From Heliobacterium chlorum (GTDB lineage: Bacteria; Bacillota; Desulfitobacteriia; Heliobacteriales; Heliobacteriaceae), in contig NZ_JACVHF010000004.1 of NCBI RefSeq assembly GCF_014502795.1, positions 1 through 64,000 of the forward strand: a stretch of DNA of 64,000 bases, in the 5' to 3' direction. Positions 35,683 to 47,900 of this stretch are shown piece by piece (position 1 is the first letter of the stretch; each line of letters starts with the position of its first letter). The notes beneath the pieces were generated by a model that had not been told where the DNA came from, did no database searches, and worked only from the letters and a program-made list of their open reading frames with translations. The translations under genes and the position numbers were made by a program.

Positions 35683-36282
35683 ATGCTGTACTACGCAGAA
35701 CCTGTCAGCCGGCTGATCGAAGAACTGTCCAAGCTCCCCGGTGTCGGTCCCAAGACGGCCCAGCGGTTGGCATTTCACCTGCTGAACGTGCCCCGAACCG
35801 AGGCCGTTGCTTTGGCGCGGGCCATCGTGGAGGCCCATGATAAAACCCTCTATTGCTCGGTCTGTACGAATCTTACCGACAGCGACCCCTGCCGGGTCTG
35901 CGGTGATACCAATCGAGACCGCAGCGTCATCTGCGTCGTCGAAGAACCGCGGGACGTGGTCGCTGTGGAAAAGACACGGGAGTACCGCGGGTTATATCAT
36001 GTCCTGCACGGCGCGTTATCGCCCATCGAAGGAGTCGGCCCAGAACAGCTGAAAATCAGCCAACTCATGACCCGGCTCGGCGATCCGGAGCTGCGGGAAA
36101 TCATCGTCGCCACCAACCCCACCGTCGAAGGGGAAGCGACGGCGGCATACCTGGCCCGTTTGATCAAGCCCATGGGAATTAAGGTGTCCCGGATCGCCCA
36201 CGGCCTCCCCGTCGGCGGCGATCTGGAGTATGCCGACCAGGTGACCCTGTTGCGGGCTATCGACGGCCGGCGAGAACTATAA
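35683..36282 (+). CDS. recR: Recombination mediator RecR
   Basis: A 199-aa RecR, which acts with RecF and RecO to load RecA on gapped DNA. The helix-hairpin-helix is [20 protein letters not shown]; the zinc finger is [16 protein letters not shown]; the Toprim domain begins [10 protein letters not shown] and has [12 protein letters not shown]; the C-terminal Walker B-like [15 protein letters not shown] is complete. Directly follows ybaB. Confidence 0.97.
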   Translation: MLYYAEPVSRLIEELSKLPGVGPKTAQRLAFHLLNVPRTEAVALARAIVEAHDKTLYCSVCTNLTDSDPCRVCGDTNRDRSVICVVEEPRDVVAVEKTREYRGLYHVLHGALSPIEGVGPEQLKISQLMTRLGDPELREIIVATNPTVEGEATAAYLARLIKPMGIKVSRIAHGLPVGGDLEYADQVTLLRAIDGRREL

Positions 36283-36300
36283 ATATACACTTAAGGAAAG

Positions 36301-36339
36301 AACCGGACAGCCTCGGTGGAGGCTTGAGCCGGTTTTTTT
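36301..36339 (+). terminator. Terminator after recR
   Basis: AACCGG with CCGGTT enclosing the inner pairs AGCCTC/GAGGCT, then seven T residues. Confidence 0.88.
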
Positions 36340-36386
36340 GTTCTGTTTTTTAGGGACAAGCGTAGATTGGTATGGGGGTGAAAAAT

Positions 36387-36656
36387 GTGGACATCTCTGC
36401 CCAGCAATTGACCCTGATCGGCCTGGCGGCGCTGCTGCTGATGGTTGCCGGCCACCTGTTCTGGCGACCCATGCGTTGGGTCTTCACTATCGCCTTTAAT
36501 TCCCTGCTCGGCATCCTCATGCTCGGTGGAACGAACTTAGTTGGGGGCTATTTTGGCTTTACCTTGCCGGTAAACTTAGCAAGCGCCTTGATTGCCGGGT
36601 TTCTCGGAGTGCCTGGTATGATCTTATTAATAATGTTGAAATATTTAATGATCTAA
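36387..36656 (+). CDS. bofA: Pro-sigmaK processing inhibitor BofA family protein
   Basis: An 89-aa membrane protein with two to three hydrophobic helices. The C-terminal NLASALIAGFLGVPGMILLIMLKYLM matches the conserved end of BofA, which holds the SpoIVFB protease inactive during sporulation. The recR-bofA order is common in spore formers. GTG 36387 is preferred because GGGGGTG lies 6 nt ahead; ATG 36372 has no site. Implies a sporulating organism. Confidence 0.85.
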   Translation: MDISAQQLTLIGLAALLLMVAGHLFWRPMRWVFTIAFNSLLGILMLGGTNLVGGYFGFTLPVNLASALIAGFLGVPGMILLIMLKYLMI

Positions 36657-36664
36657 CAAGATCA

Positions 36665-36771
36665 TTGACGGAAAGGAATACCATTTATATAATTCTTCTT
36701 GGGCGAGCCCACTGTCCAATCCCTAGACGGATATATCCGGAAAAGTATACATTATACTTTCTGTTTTTTTT
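36665..36771 (+). promoter_or_regulatory. Promoter plus short terminator upstream of nifJ
   Basis: TTGACG (36665-36670), 17 bp, TATAAT (36688-36693) is a strong promoter. About 70 nt later AAAGTATA-CAT-TATACTTT is followed by CTG and eight T residues (36742-36771). Between them lie the small hairpin GGGC-GA-GCCC and the palindrome CGGATATATCCG (36729-36740). This could be a short RNA gene or an attenuator controlling nifJ 130 nt downstream. The remaining 36772-36899 shows no other clear element. Confidence 0.5.
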
Positions 36772-36896
36772 GTGCATGAAGGCAGGAAGATTAGGCTAAC
36801 CGTCGAACTATATTGACTTCTGAGAGCGAATCATGGGAACATTCAGATAGCCCTAAGATTCAAACTTTTAGAATATTCTTTGAAAGGGGATTGTGA

Positions 36897-40409
<3,513 letters not shown>

Positions 40410-40425
40410 GATTAAAAAGCGCTCT

Positions 40426-40452
40426 CGAGGACGGGGTATCACCCCGTCCTCG
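40426..40452 (+). terminator. Hairpin after nifJ
   Basis: A perfect 12-bp stem CGAGGACGGGGT-ATC-ACCCCGTCCTCG without a T-run. It may stabilise the mRNA end or act as a factor-dependent terminator. The rest of 40410-40737 shows no other feature that I can support. Confidence 0.55.
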
Positions 40453-40737
40453 CTGCATAGGAACCCCTTTTCCAAATATTTCGTCGGCGGCTTAAGAAAA
40501 GAATAACTTGGACGGTGCTCGTCACGGATGAGGGGCGCTATTGAAATGAAAAAACGGGGATGATATCCTTCAGGGAGACGAAGCGCGTTTCGACGTTTTT
40601 CTAGGGATAGTTACATACTGACTAGGGTCTTTTTAATGACGATGGCAAAAAATAAGCCCTATTCGGCTCTTTCGTGGGAATAGCGGCATGTTTTTACGGG
40701 CCTCGGGGAAAATAAACGATAGCGGAGGTGGTGCCCA

Positions 40738-41415
40738 ATCACTGGCTCAGAACAACAGCGGGTCGTAGAAGCATATATCGGCGAGTATGCCAGCGGCAAG
40801 AGTGAAAATGCCGTGAACCGTGCTCTCGAACTCCTGGAGCAGGGCCGCCCAGTGACCTTGGTCGACTTAGATGTGGTGGAACCCTTCTATACCCTCCGGC
40901 CGATCAAGCGGGAACTGGAAGCGAAGGGCATGACCGTAATCGCCTGGGAGACCCGGGACACGATGGGACTCGGCGAGGCTGGTACCTTGATCCGGGGGGA
41001 CATGCTCTGGTCGCTTCACCGGGAAGGGGACATCGTCCTCGATATCGGTTACGGCGTCGAGGGGTCCAAAACGCTCAATCTCCTTCATGGGGTAGAAGAG
41101 CATAAAGCCCTGCGTGTCATCGCCGTCATCAACGCCTCCCGGCCCATGACCTCTTCCGTCGATGACATCCTCGAACATGTGCGAGGACTCGGACGGGTCG
41201 ACGCGCTCATCAACAACACCCACCTCGCTGATGAGACGGACATCGCGCTCATTCGAGAGGGAGCCCGCCTGGTATCGAAAGCCGCGCAGGTACTCGGTCT
41301 GCCCGTGGAAGCCACTGCGGCCGACGAGAGGTTTCGCGGAATCCTTACCGAGGACGATGTCTTGGGACAACCGATCCGTTTTTTAACGCGCTACATGCCT
41401 CGAACCTTTTGGTAA
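40738..41415 (+). CDS. P-loop NTPase in the 2-oxoacid oxidoreductase operon, apparent AUC start
   Basis: A ~225-aa MinD/CobQ-like nucleotide-binding protein. The P-loop GEYASGKSEN lies near residue 16 and LVDLDVVEPFYTLRP gives a Walker A'-like Asp; DIVLDIGYG follows. The only in-frame usual start, GTG 40813, would delete the P-loop. Between an upstream in-frame TAG (40720-40722) and the P-loop there is no ATG, GTG or TTG in frame, but GGAGGTG (40724-40730) sits 7 nt before ATC 40738, followed by a sensible N-terminus. So the start is either AUC or a mutated AUG. It lies 33 nt before korA and probably serves assembly or regulation of that enzyme (inference). Confidence 0.7.
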   Translation: MTGSEQQRVVEAYIGEYASGKSENAVNRALELLEQGRPVTLVDLDVVEPFYTLRPIKRELEAKGMTVIAWETRDTMGLGEAGTLIRGDMLWSLHREGDIVLDIGYGVEGSKTLNLLHGVEEHKALRVIAVINASRPMTSSVDDILEHVRGLGRVDALINNTHLADETDIALIREGARLVSKAAQVLGLPVEATAADERFRGILTEDDVLGQPIRFLTRYMPRTFW

Positions 41416-41448
41416 AACATATCTAGCTTCAGGAGGTGCTCCTCACTC

Positions 41449-42534
41449 ATGGCAGACAAGCCGATTCAAGGGGAAAAACGCATGTTCATGACGGGCAACG
41501 AAGTGTGCGCCTATGCCGCACTCGCTGCAAACGTCGATGTCATGTACGGCTACCCCATCACACCTCAAAACGAAATCATGCACTACTGGACGCGCTTAGC
41601 GCCCAAACACAACCGGACGTTCCTCCAGACGGAAGACGAGATCTCGGCCGGCTTTACCACCTGCGGCGGCGTTATGTCCGGCAAACGTTGCTTCACCGCG
41701 ACGGCTGGTCCTGGGAACACGCTCATGCAAGAAGCCATGTCCATGGCCGAAATGATGCGCATTCCTGCCGTCTTCATCATCCAGCAGCGGGGCGGCCCAT
41801 CGACAGCGACGGTCATCTATTCCCAGCAGGAAGTGACCATGACCTGCTTCGGCGCCAACGGCGAAGGCCTGCGTGTCGTGTACTCCACCTCGTCGCACCA
41901 AGAACTCTTCGATTACACCATTAAGTCCTTCAACGTGGCTTGGAAATACCGGTTCCCCACTTTCGTCTTAGGCGACGGCTACCAGGCGAAGATGCGCGAG
42001 TCTGTGACGATCTATGATCCGGAAGTCCGCGGCATAAAGATGGTGGACACCTATCCGCTCGTCGGTCTGCCCGGAATGCCCGGTGTCGATCGCGATCCGG
42101 CGCACCTGCGCAACACCTACAACACCGAAGAAGAACTCTATGAGGTCGTCAAGGATCTCGTTGACGCCTACGAGAAAATGGCACCGGAGATCGTCGAGCA
42201 CAGCACCATGGAATGCGATGACGCCGATGTGGTCATCTTGTGCCACGGCATTGTCTCCCGCGCCGCCATCGAAGCGGTTCGCAACCTCCGTGCTGCCGGC
42301 GTGAAAGCGGGATTCTTCCGGCCGATTACCTTGCGGCCCTTTGCGAAGGACGCCCTGCGCCCCATCGCCGAAAAAGCGAAAAAACTGCTCATCGTCGAAT
42401 CGTCCCAAGGCCAGTTTGCTAAAATCGTCACCGACGCTCTCTATGGCCTGACGACGCCCATGGAAACTATCTTTAAGCCGGGCCTCGGCATCACGTCCGA
42501 CGAAATCGTAAATAAAGTCAAGGCCATGATCTAA
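41449..42534 (+). CDS. korA: 2-oxoacid:ferredoxin oxidoreductase, alpha subunit
   Basis: A 361-aa alpha subunit. MFMTGNEVCAYAALAANVDVMYGYPITPQNEI and TAGPGNTLMQEAMSMAEMMRIP are family motifs; no gamma domain is fused. Together with the beta, gamma and delta genes downstream it forms the four-subunit type of enzyme that decarboxylates 2-oxoglutarate, branched 2-oxoacids or pyruvate with ferredoxin. 2-Oxoglutarate is likely because a pyruvate enzyme is already encoded upstream; the reductive direction would serve glutamate synthesis. AGGAGGTG precedes ATG 41449. Confidence 0.9.
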   Translation: MADKPIQGEKRMFMTGNEVCAYAALAANVDVMYGYPITPQNEIMHYWTRLAPKHNRTFLQTEDEISAGFTTCGGVMSGKRCFTATAGPGNTLMQEAMSMAEMMRIPAVFIIQQRGGPSTATVIYSQQEVTMTCFGANGEGLRVVYSTSSHQELFDYTIKSFNVAWKYRFPTFVLGDGYQAKMRESVTIYDPEVRGIKMVDTYPLVGLPGMPGVDRDPAHLRNTYNTEEELYEVVKDLVDAYEKMAPEIVEHSTMECDDADVVILCHGIVSRAAIEAVRNLRAAGVKAGFFRPITLRPFAKDALRPIAEKAKKLLIVESSQGQFAKIVTDALYGLTTPMETIFKPGLGITSDEIVNKVKAMI

Positions 42535-42552
42535 GGGGAGGGTCGAAGCACC

Positions 42553-43317
<765 letters not shown>

Positions 43318-43318
43318 G

Positions 43319-43888
43319 ATGTCCAAACTCGTCAAGATCGCCCTGGCCGGTGAAGGCGGTCAAGGGGTGCAGTCGGTCGCGGAGATTATCACCGAAGCGG
43401 CCAATGAAGAAGGCAAAGAAGCCCTCTATATTCCGAACTTTGGCGTTGAACAGCGGGGCGGCGTCTCCATCGCCTTCGTGCAGATTTCCGAGAAAGAAAA
43501 AGTCGGTTCACCCAAGTTTGAAAAAGCCGATATCGTCATCGCCTTGTCCGACCGGGCCGTCCGCCGCTGTGCTCAGTATGTAGACGGAAACACCGTTTTC
43601 GTCTATGACACGGCCATCGAAGGCGTCGAAGACGATCTGCCGAAGGGTGCCAAAAAGGTCATTGGCATCCCGGCCATCGAAACAGCGAAGAACGAACTTC
43701 ACCCCCGGGTCTTCAATATCATCATCATGGGCGCTGTGATCCGATCCACGCACGTGGTTAGCGAAGATCAGGCGAAAAAAGCTTTAGAAGATCGACTAGG
43801 ATACAAATTCGAACAAGACCCCAAGCTACGGGAACTGAACTACCGTGCGCTGGAACGGGGTATGCAGTTGGTTGAAAGCCAGCTGTAA
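43319..43888 (+). CDS. korC: 2-oxoacid:ferredoxin oxidoreductase, gamma subunit
   Basis: A 189-aa gamma subunit with the entry motif IALAGEGGQGVQSVAEIITEAANEEGK in its usual place, then FGVEQRGGVSIAFVQIS. In this enzyme type the gamma chain helps bind CoA. AAGGAGGGG precedes ATG 43319. Confidence 0.93.
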   Translation: MSKLVKIALAGEGGQGVQSVAEIITEAANEEGKEALYIPNFGVEQRGGVSIAFVQISEKEKVGSPKFEKADIVIALSDRAVRRCAQYVDGNTVFVYDTAIEGVEDDLPKGAKKVIGIPAIETAKNELHPRVFNIIIMGAVIRSTHVVSEDQAKKALEDRLGYKFEQDPKLRELNYRALERGMQLVESQL

Positions 43889-43910
43889 GACAAAGGAGGA
43901 ACTTCTCCAA

Positions 43911-44183
43911 ATGGCCGAATGGAAGGTATATACGATCGAGAGCGGAAAAGGGCGCCATAGCGTATTCCCGGGCTTGTGCAAAGGCTGCGGACTATGCATC
44001 GAGAAGTGCCCGACCGACACGATCACCTGGTCGAAGAAGCTCGGCGTCTACGGCACACCGGCCGTAGAAGTGCAGCAGGACCCTGCCTGTATCGCTTGCG
44101 GCATCTGTCAGAACGTCTGCCCGGACTGCGCTATCGTCGTCGAGAAGCTGAAGCCGGAAGAGCAGAAGCAGCCGAAGGCGTAA
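43911..44183 (+). CDS. korD: 2-oxoacid:ferredoxin oxidoreductase, delta (ferredoxin) subunit
   Basis: A 90-aa 2[4Fe-4S] ferredoxin-like subunit with CKGCGLCIEKCP and CIACGICQNVCPDC. It carries electrons from the TPP site to external ferredoxin. AAGGAGG precedes ATG 43911. The order alpha-beta-gamma-delta differs from operons that begin with delta. Last gene of the operon; a perfect hairpin CCGGATGC/GCATCCGG follows at 44225-44245. Confidence 0.93.
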   Translation: MAEWKVYTIESGKGRHSVFPGLCKGCGLCIEKCPTDTITWSKKLGVYGTPAVEVQQDPACIACGICQNVCPDCAIVVEKLKPEEQKQPKA

Positions 44184-44235
44184 GATACGCAAGATTATAA
44201 AAACCATATGGGTAGAAAAGGAGGCCGGATGCGAC

Positions 44236-44264
44236 TTGCATCCGGCATACCTTTGCGCTATAAT
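44236..44264 (+). promoter_or_regulatory. Promoter of tRNA-Ala
   Basis: TTGCAT (44236-44241), 17-bp spacer, TATAAT (44259-44264), 14 bp before the tRNA. The -35 box lies inside the hairpin that ends the kor operon. Confidence 0.75.
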
Positions 44265-44278
44265 ATTTTTTGTCACGT

Positions 44279-44354
44279 GGGGGTGTAGCTCAGCTGGGAG
44301 AGCGCCTGCTTCGCATGCAGGAGGCCAGCGGTTCGATCCCGCTCATCTCCACCA
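44279..44354 (+). tRNA. tRNA-Ala (anticodon CGC)
   Basis: A 76-nt cloverleaf with encoded CCA. The anticodon loop is TTCGCAT, so it reads GCG. The acceptor stem has the G3-U70 wobble that marks alanine tRNAs. The D arm GCTCAGCTGGGAGAGC and T arm AGCGGTTCGATCCCGCT are standard. Its 3' 45 nt are the left attachment site of the island; the gene stays intact. Confidence 0.97.
44310..44354 (+). repeat. attL, 45-bp core within tRNA-Ala
   Basis: Starts TTCGCATGCAGG and ends CATCTCCACCA; identical over 45 bp to 50343-50387. It spans the anticodon loop to the CCA end, the usual target of tRNA-directed tyrosine integrases. Confidence 0.92.
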
Positions 44355-44408
44355 TTGAAAAACTCAGTAAAATCAAGGGTTCCGGGGTTTTTGGCTGATG
44401 TCTCAGAG

Positions 44409-44446
44409 TGATGCCAAAACAGGGTTGATGCCAACGCTGATGCCAA
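44409..44446 (+). repeat. Left arm-type repeats, TGATGCCAA x3
   Basis: Three direct copies at 44409-44417, 44426-44434 and 44438-44446. The same word recurs four times near the right end, in the same orientation. This is the expected layout of integrase arm-binding sites. Confidence 0.7.
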
Positions 44447-44535
44447 CGATTGATTTTACGTTGAATTTACGGAAGGTCGAGCCATTAGACTTGACCTTCC
44501 TAGCCAAGCATAGTCCATCTATCCGATGGGCTTTT

Positions 44536-45758
44536 TTATTTTTTACCGATGAGTGATTGCATTCGGTTAGATACATTTTCCATCTCTTCGTCGTCGATAT
44601 AATCGGCGTAAATGTCCATCGTTGTACTGAACTTTTCGTGACCAGAAGATTTTGGACGTTCTTTACTTTCTCGCCTGCCTTGATGAGCAGGACAGCGACG
44701 GTGTGTCTGAGTGCGTGAAAGGATACCTTAGGTACTTCTGCTTTTTCTAACAGTGTTTCATATCGACGGGTGAACGACCGTGGATCGATTGGTTGGCCTT
44801 CCGATCCGCAAAAAACGAGACCTTGATCAGAGTAGCCCGACCCTTTCGCCAACCGTTCCTCAGCCTGCTTTACCTTATGGATTTTAAGTTCCTTCAAGGC
44901 GTCGGGCGGAATTTTGATTGTCCGTTGTGACTTCTTCGTTTTAGGTGCTTGAAAAATAAGTTGTGTTTTTGAATCTGCTTCTTGTACAGCCACTCTGGAT
45001 AGGCTCTGATTGACCTTTAAGGTGCCCTTTTCAAGGTCGATATCTGCCCATCTTAGTGCCAATAATTCGCCTCGTCGAAGGCCTGTTGTCAATTCCAGCA
45101 AAAAGGCTGCATAGTGCCTGCTGTCTTTGGCAACATCGAGAAAGTTATTGACCTGCTCTAAGGTCAGGGGTTGAATTTCAGTGTACTTGATGGATGGGAG
45201 CTCGACTGCATCTGCGACGTTCCGGAAAACTTTCTGTTCTTTCTCGGCTTGCTTTAATGCTCCTGATATTATCTGATGGATTAAGTGTAGGTTACGGGTT
45301 GAGAGACCACCTGAACCGTCTAGCTTACCATTCTTGGCCTTATAATTTATAAGTTTTTGAATCTCTGCCGTTTGCAGGTTTTGAAGTGTCTTTTTACCTA
45401 AAGTGGGTTCAATATGCGTTCGGAACGTCATTTCATAGAGTGCGTAAGTGCTAGGTTTCAAAACAGGCTTTTTATAAGTATCGAGCCATTGGTTTATCCA
45501 TGTTGCTAAGGTGATTTTATTCGGATCGATGAACCTCCCAGTTTCTATTTCGTGCATGGCCTTTCTCATTTTTGCCCCAGCTTCTTCTTTGGTACGACCA
45601 TATACCGCCATGCGTTTACGTTCCTGGGTCAACGGATCTATTCGCCAGAAGCGTGCTTGCCAGCGACCATCTTTAAGCTGACTAAGAGATCCTTCGCCGT
45701 TCGCACGCTTCGGCTTTCTGATGGGTTCTTTCGCTTTCCTTGGGGCCTTTGGTGCCAT
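44536..45758 (-). pseudogene. int: Tyrosine-type site-specific integrase, frameshifted near the active site
   Basis: About 407 codons. The N-terminal part has a basic region and a DNA-binding arm domain (GEGSLSQLKDGRWQARFW), then a SAM-like core-binding domain, then the catalytic domain with Arg in TTGLRRGELLALRW and HALRHT. After KNVQNLL one base is missing (CTGGTCAC where CTGGGTCAC is expected, at 44642-44643). In the restored frame the protein continues GHEKFSTTMDIYADYIDD, with the active-site Tyr, and stops at 44536. Without correction the product lacks Tyr and runs into the arm repeats. ATG 45758 follows AAGGAGG. Confidence 0.88.
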
Positions 45759-45927
45759 GATTTTTTTCCTCCTTGTTTTGTGTATCTGAGCCAACGACGT
45801 GCTATAACTAACAATCATGCAAGCACGTGTATGGTAATTCTGCCCAACTGCTTTCTCTCTTAAAAAAATTTTTTGGTCAGAAATAAAAACGCCCCCCACT
45901 TAAGATGGAGAGCGTTACTTCCGATTT

Positions 45928-46087
45928 ACCTAATCACCGAACGTTCTTTATTCAATATGGAACGGTTTTCACCTAATCACCGAAAGGGTATTTTGATTAC
46001 ACAAGCAGGTCCGACTATTACCACTGAGTAAGGCTTATATGGCGCGGATCCCTGATAAATAAGGCTTTTTAAGGTTCGGTAATTAGG
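45928..46087. repeat. ACCTAATCACCGAA repeats upstream of the integrase
   Basis: Two identical direct 14-bp copies at 45928-45941 and 45971-45984, and a near-identical inverted copy (TTCGGTAATTAGG) at 46075-46087. They lie between int and the cargo and may be an operator or recombination-factor sites. Confidence 0.6.
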
Positions 46088-46128
46088 CGTGTACGGGATA
46101 CTGTTGTTATGTTACTAAATTTTTAATA

Positions 46129-46185
46129 AGAGAAAGACCGTTCATCGAGATTACAATGATAACTAGCGGTCTTTCTCTTGATTTT
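46129..46185. terminator. Terminator-like hairpin between int and cargo
   Basis: A 12-bp stem AGAGAAAGACCG with CGGTCTTTCTCT, a 26-nt loop, then TTGATTTTTTT. Confidence 0.7.
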
Positions 46186-46321
46186 TTTGTCTATGAATAA
46201 AAACAAAAGTCGTGACATATTTCGACAAAATCTTAAACGTTTTGATGATAAAATACATATATTGGCTTAATTGCATGGGGGGGTTACGATCCTAATATCA
46301 AATGAAGAAGTTTATTCAGAA

Positions 46322-46426
46322 ATGAATGCTGAGAAGTATCAAATTCTAAAAGGCTTAGACAAAAGTAACGGGAATTCTAACAAATACGAGATAAAGCAAA
46401 CTGTATCAATGTTTAATATAGAATAA
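46322..46426 (+). CDS. Possible 34-residue leader protein
   Basis: ATG 46322 opens a 34-codon frame (ending KQTVSMFNIE) whose stop overlaps the ribosome-binding site of the TIR gene. The frame is open further upstream to a run of seven G at about 46277-46283, but without a standard start codon there. No homologue known to me. It may be fortuitous. Confidence 0.25.
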   Translation: MNAEKYQILKGLDKSNGNSNKYEIKQTVSMFNIE

Positions 46427-46438
46427 GGAGAGATTATA

Positions 46439-46822
46439 TTGGCGAAAAGAATCTTTATTAGTTTTGCTATTGAAGACAAGACCTTGAGGGACTTCTTGGT
46501 GGGGCAATCTAGAAATGAAAAATCTCCATTTGAGTTTGTCGATATGTCTGTGAAACAACCTTGGGATTCTGCATGGAAAACAAAATGCAGAACTAAAATC
46601 AAGGGATGTGATGGGGTTATTGTAATTGTAACGAAGAATACAAAAAATGCAGATGGACAACTTTGGGAAATAAGATGCGCCAAAGAAGAAGGTATTCCTT
46701 GCATAGGTATTTGGGGGAACCATGATAATCGCCCAACTATTCTTCCAGATGAGCTAAAAGGCGTAAAGGTTATAAACTGGACGTGGAATAACATTGCTAA
46801 CTGGCTTAAATCGTTAGACTAG
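46439..46822 (+). CDS. ThsB-like TIR domain protein
   Basis: A 127-aa stand-alone TIR protein of the DUF1863/ThsB type. RIFISFAIED is strand A and the BB loop region; CDGVIVIVTKNT is strand C; and QLWEIRCAKEEGIPCIGIWG carries Glu77, the expected catalytic residue for NAD processing. In Thoeris systems such proteins sense phage and make a cyclic ADP-ribose-type signal. The start is TTG 46439, 7 nt after AAGGAGAG. It is first in a three-gene run, 18 nt ahead of the caspase-like gene, which is the likely signal receiver. AT-rich relative to the chromosome. Confidence 0.85.
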   Translation: MAKRIFISFAIEDKTLRDFLVGQSRNEKSPFEFVDMSVKQPWDSAWKTKCRTKIKGCDGVIVIVTKNTKNADGQLWEIRCAKEEGIPCIGIWGNHDNRPTILPDELKGVKVINWTWNNIANWLKSLD

Positions 46823-46840
46823 GAAAGTAGGTGGCTTTTA

Positions 46841-47809
46841 ATGAGAAAGGCACTGGTCGTTGGAATTAACAATTACCCTCAGTCAAAACTAAACGGATGC
46901 ATAAATGACGCTAATGCATTTGCCGGAATTATTGCGAAAAACGGTGATGGTTCACCCAATTTTGATGTTAAACTAATTCATGATATTTCGAATAAAGGTG
47001 AGTTGAAATCTTTAATCGCAGAACTCTTTAAGGGAGATAGCGATACTTCGTTATTTTATTTCTCTGGTCATGGCTTTATCGATGATGTTGGAGGTTATAT
47101 TGTAACCCCTGATTATAAGGCACATGATGTAGGTGTTTCTATGGATGAAATACTTTATATGGCAAACAATTCGAAGTCTAAAAATAAGATTATCATTCTT
47201 GATTGTTGTCATTCTGGTGCATTTGGTTCACCTAAGGTAAACGGAGGGGCTAATGCACAGATTGGAGAAGGGGTTTCAATACTTACTGCTAGTAGAGATT
47301 ATGAGACATCCTTAGAGATAAATGGACATGGAGTCTTTACAAATCTATTATTAGATGCTCTACAAGGTGGTTCAGCTGATTTACGAGGCAGCATAACACC
47401 GGGTAGCGTTTATTCTTATATTGATCAAGCTTTAGGACCATGGGACCAAAGGCCTGTTTTTAAAACCAATATTTCCCGGTTTACATCATTGCGTACAGTA
47501 AATCCCCAAGTTTCTATTGATGTCATAAGAAGGCTTATTGATTATTTTCCTAATCCCAACGCAAAGTTTCCGCTAGATCCCTCATTTGAATATACCAATA
47601 CGGAAGATATAGACCATAAGGTAATAAAACCATATGCGGTTCCAGAAAATGTTTCGAAATTTAAGGATTTACAGAAGTTCCAAAGTGTTGGATTGGTAGT
47701 TCCAGTTGATGAGGAACATATGTATTTTGCTGCGATGAATTCAAAAGCATGTAAACTTACTGCTCTAGGGTATCATTATTGGAGACTTATAAAAGATAAT
47801 AGGATTTGA
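46841..47809 (+). CDS. Caspase-like cysteine protease (peptidase C14 type)
   Basis: A 322-aa protein. Residues 1-215 form a caspase/metacaspase-like fold: KALVVGINNYP and GCINDANAF at the start, the catalytic His77 in YFSGHGF, and catalytic Cys123 in ILDCCHSGAFG; ILTASRDYETS and HGVFTNLLLDAL follow. The C-terminal ~100 residues are unrecognised and could bind a nucleotide signal. In type IV Thoeris, as I recall it, a TIR protein makes a cyclic ADP-ribose isomer that activates a caspase-like effector; this adjacent pair fits that design. No signal peptide or membrane segment. Confidence 0.85.
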   Translation: MRKALVVGINNYPQSKLNGCINDANAFAGIIAKNGDGSPNFDVKLIHDISNKGELKSLIAELFKGDSDTSLFYFSGHGFIDDVGGYIVTPDYKAHDVGVSMDEILYMANNSKSKNKIIILDCCHSGAFGSPKVNGGANAQIGEGVSILTASRDYETSLEINGHGVFTNLLLDALQGGSADLRGSITPGSVYSYIDQALGPWDQRPVFKTNISRFTSLRTVNPQVSIDVIRRLIDYFPNPNAKFPLDPSFEYTNTEDIDHKVIKPYAVPENVSKFKDLQKFQSVGLVVPVDEEHMYFAAMNSKACKLTALGYHYWRLIKDNRI

Positions 47810-47900
47810 AAATGAGTACGTTATGTATATACTTCGGCGTACAGTAAGATTTTCATTTTAAAAAGATTTGATATTTATGCTTATTTTAAAGGAAGAAAAT

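Noticed and set aside
35296-35838. 180-codon minus-strand frame across ybaB and recR
   Set aside because: His/Phe/Leu-rich shadow of two well-established genes on the other strand.
44403-44535. Extension of the integrase frame to 44403
   Set aside because: This tail is reached only because of the frameshift; it translates the arm repeats and lacks the expected integrase C-terminus.
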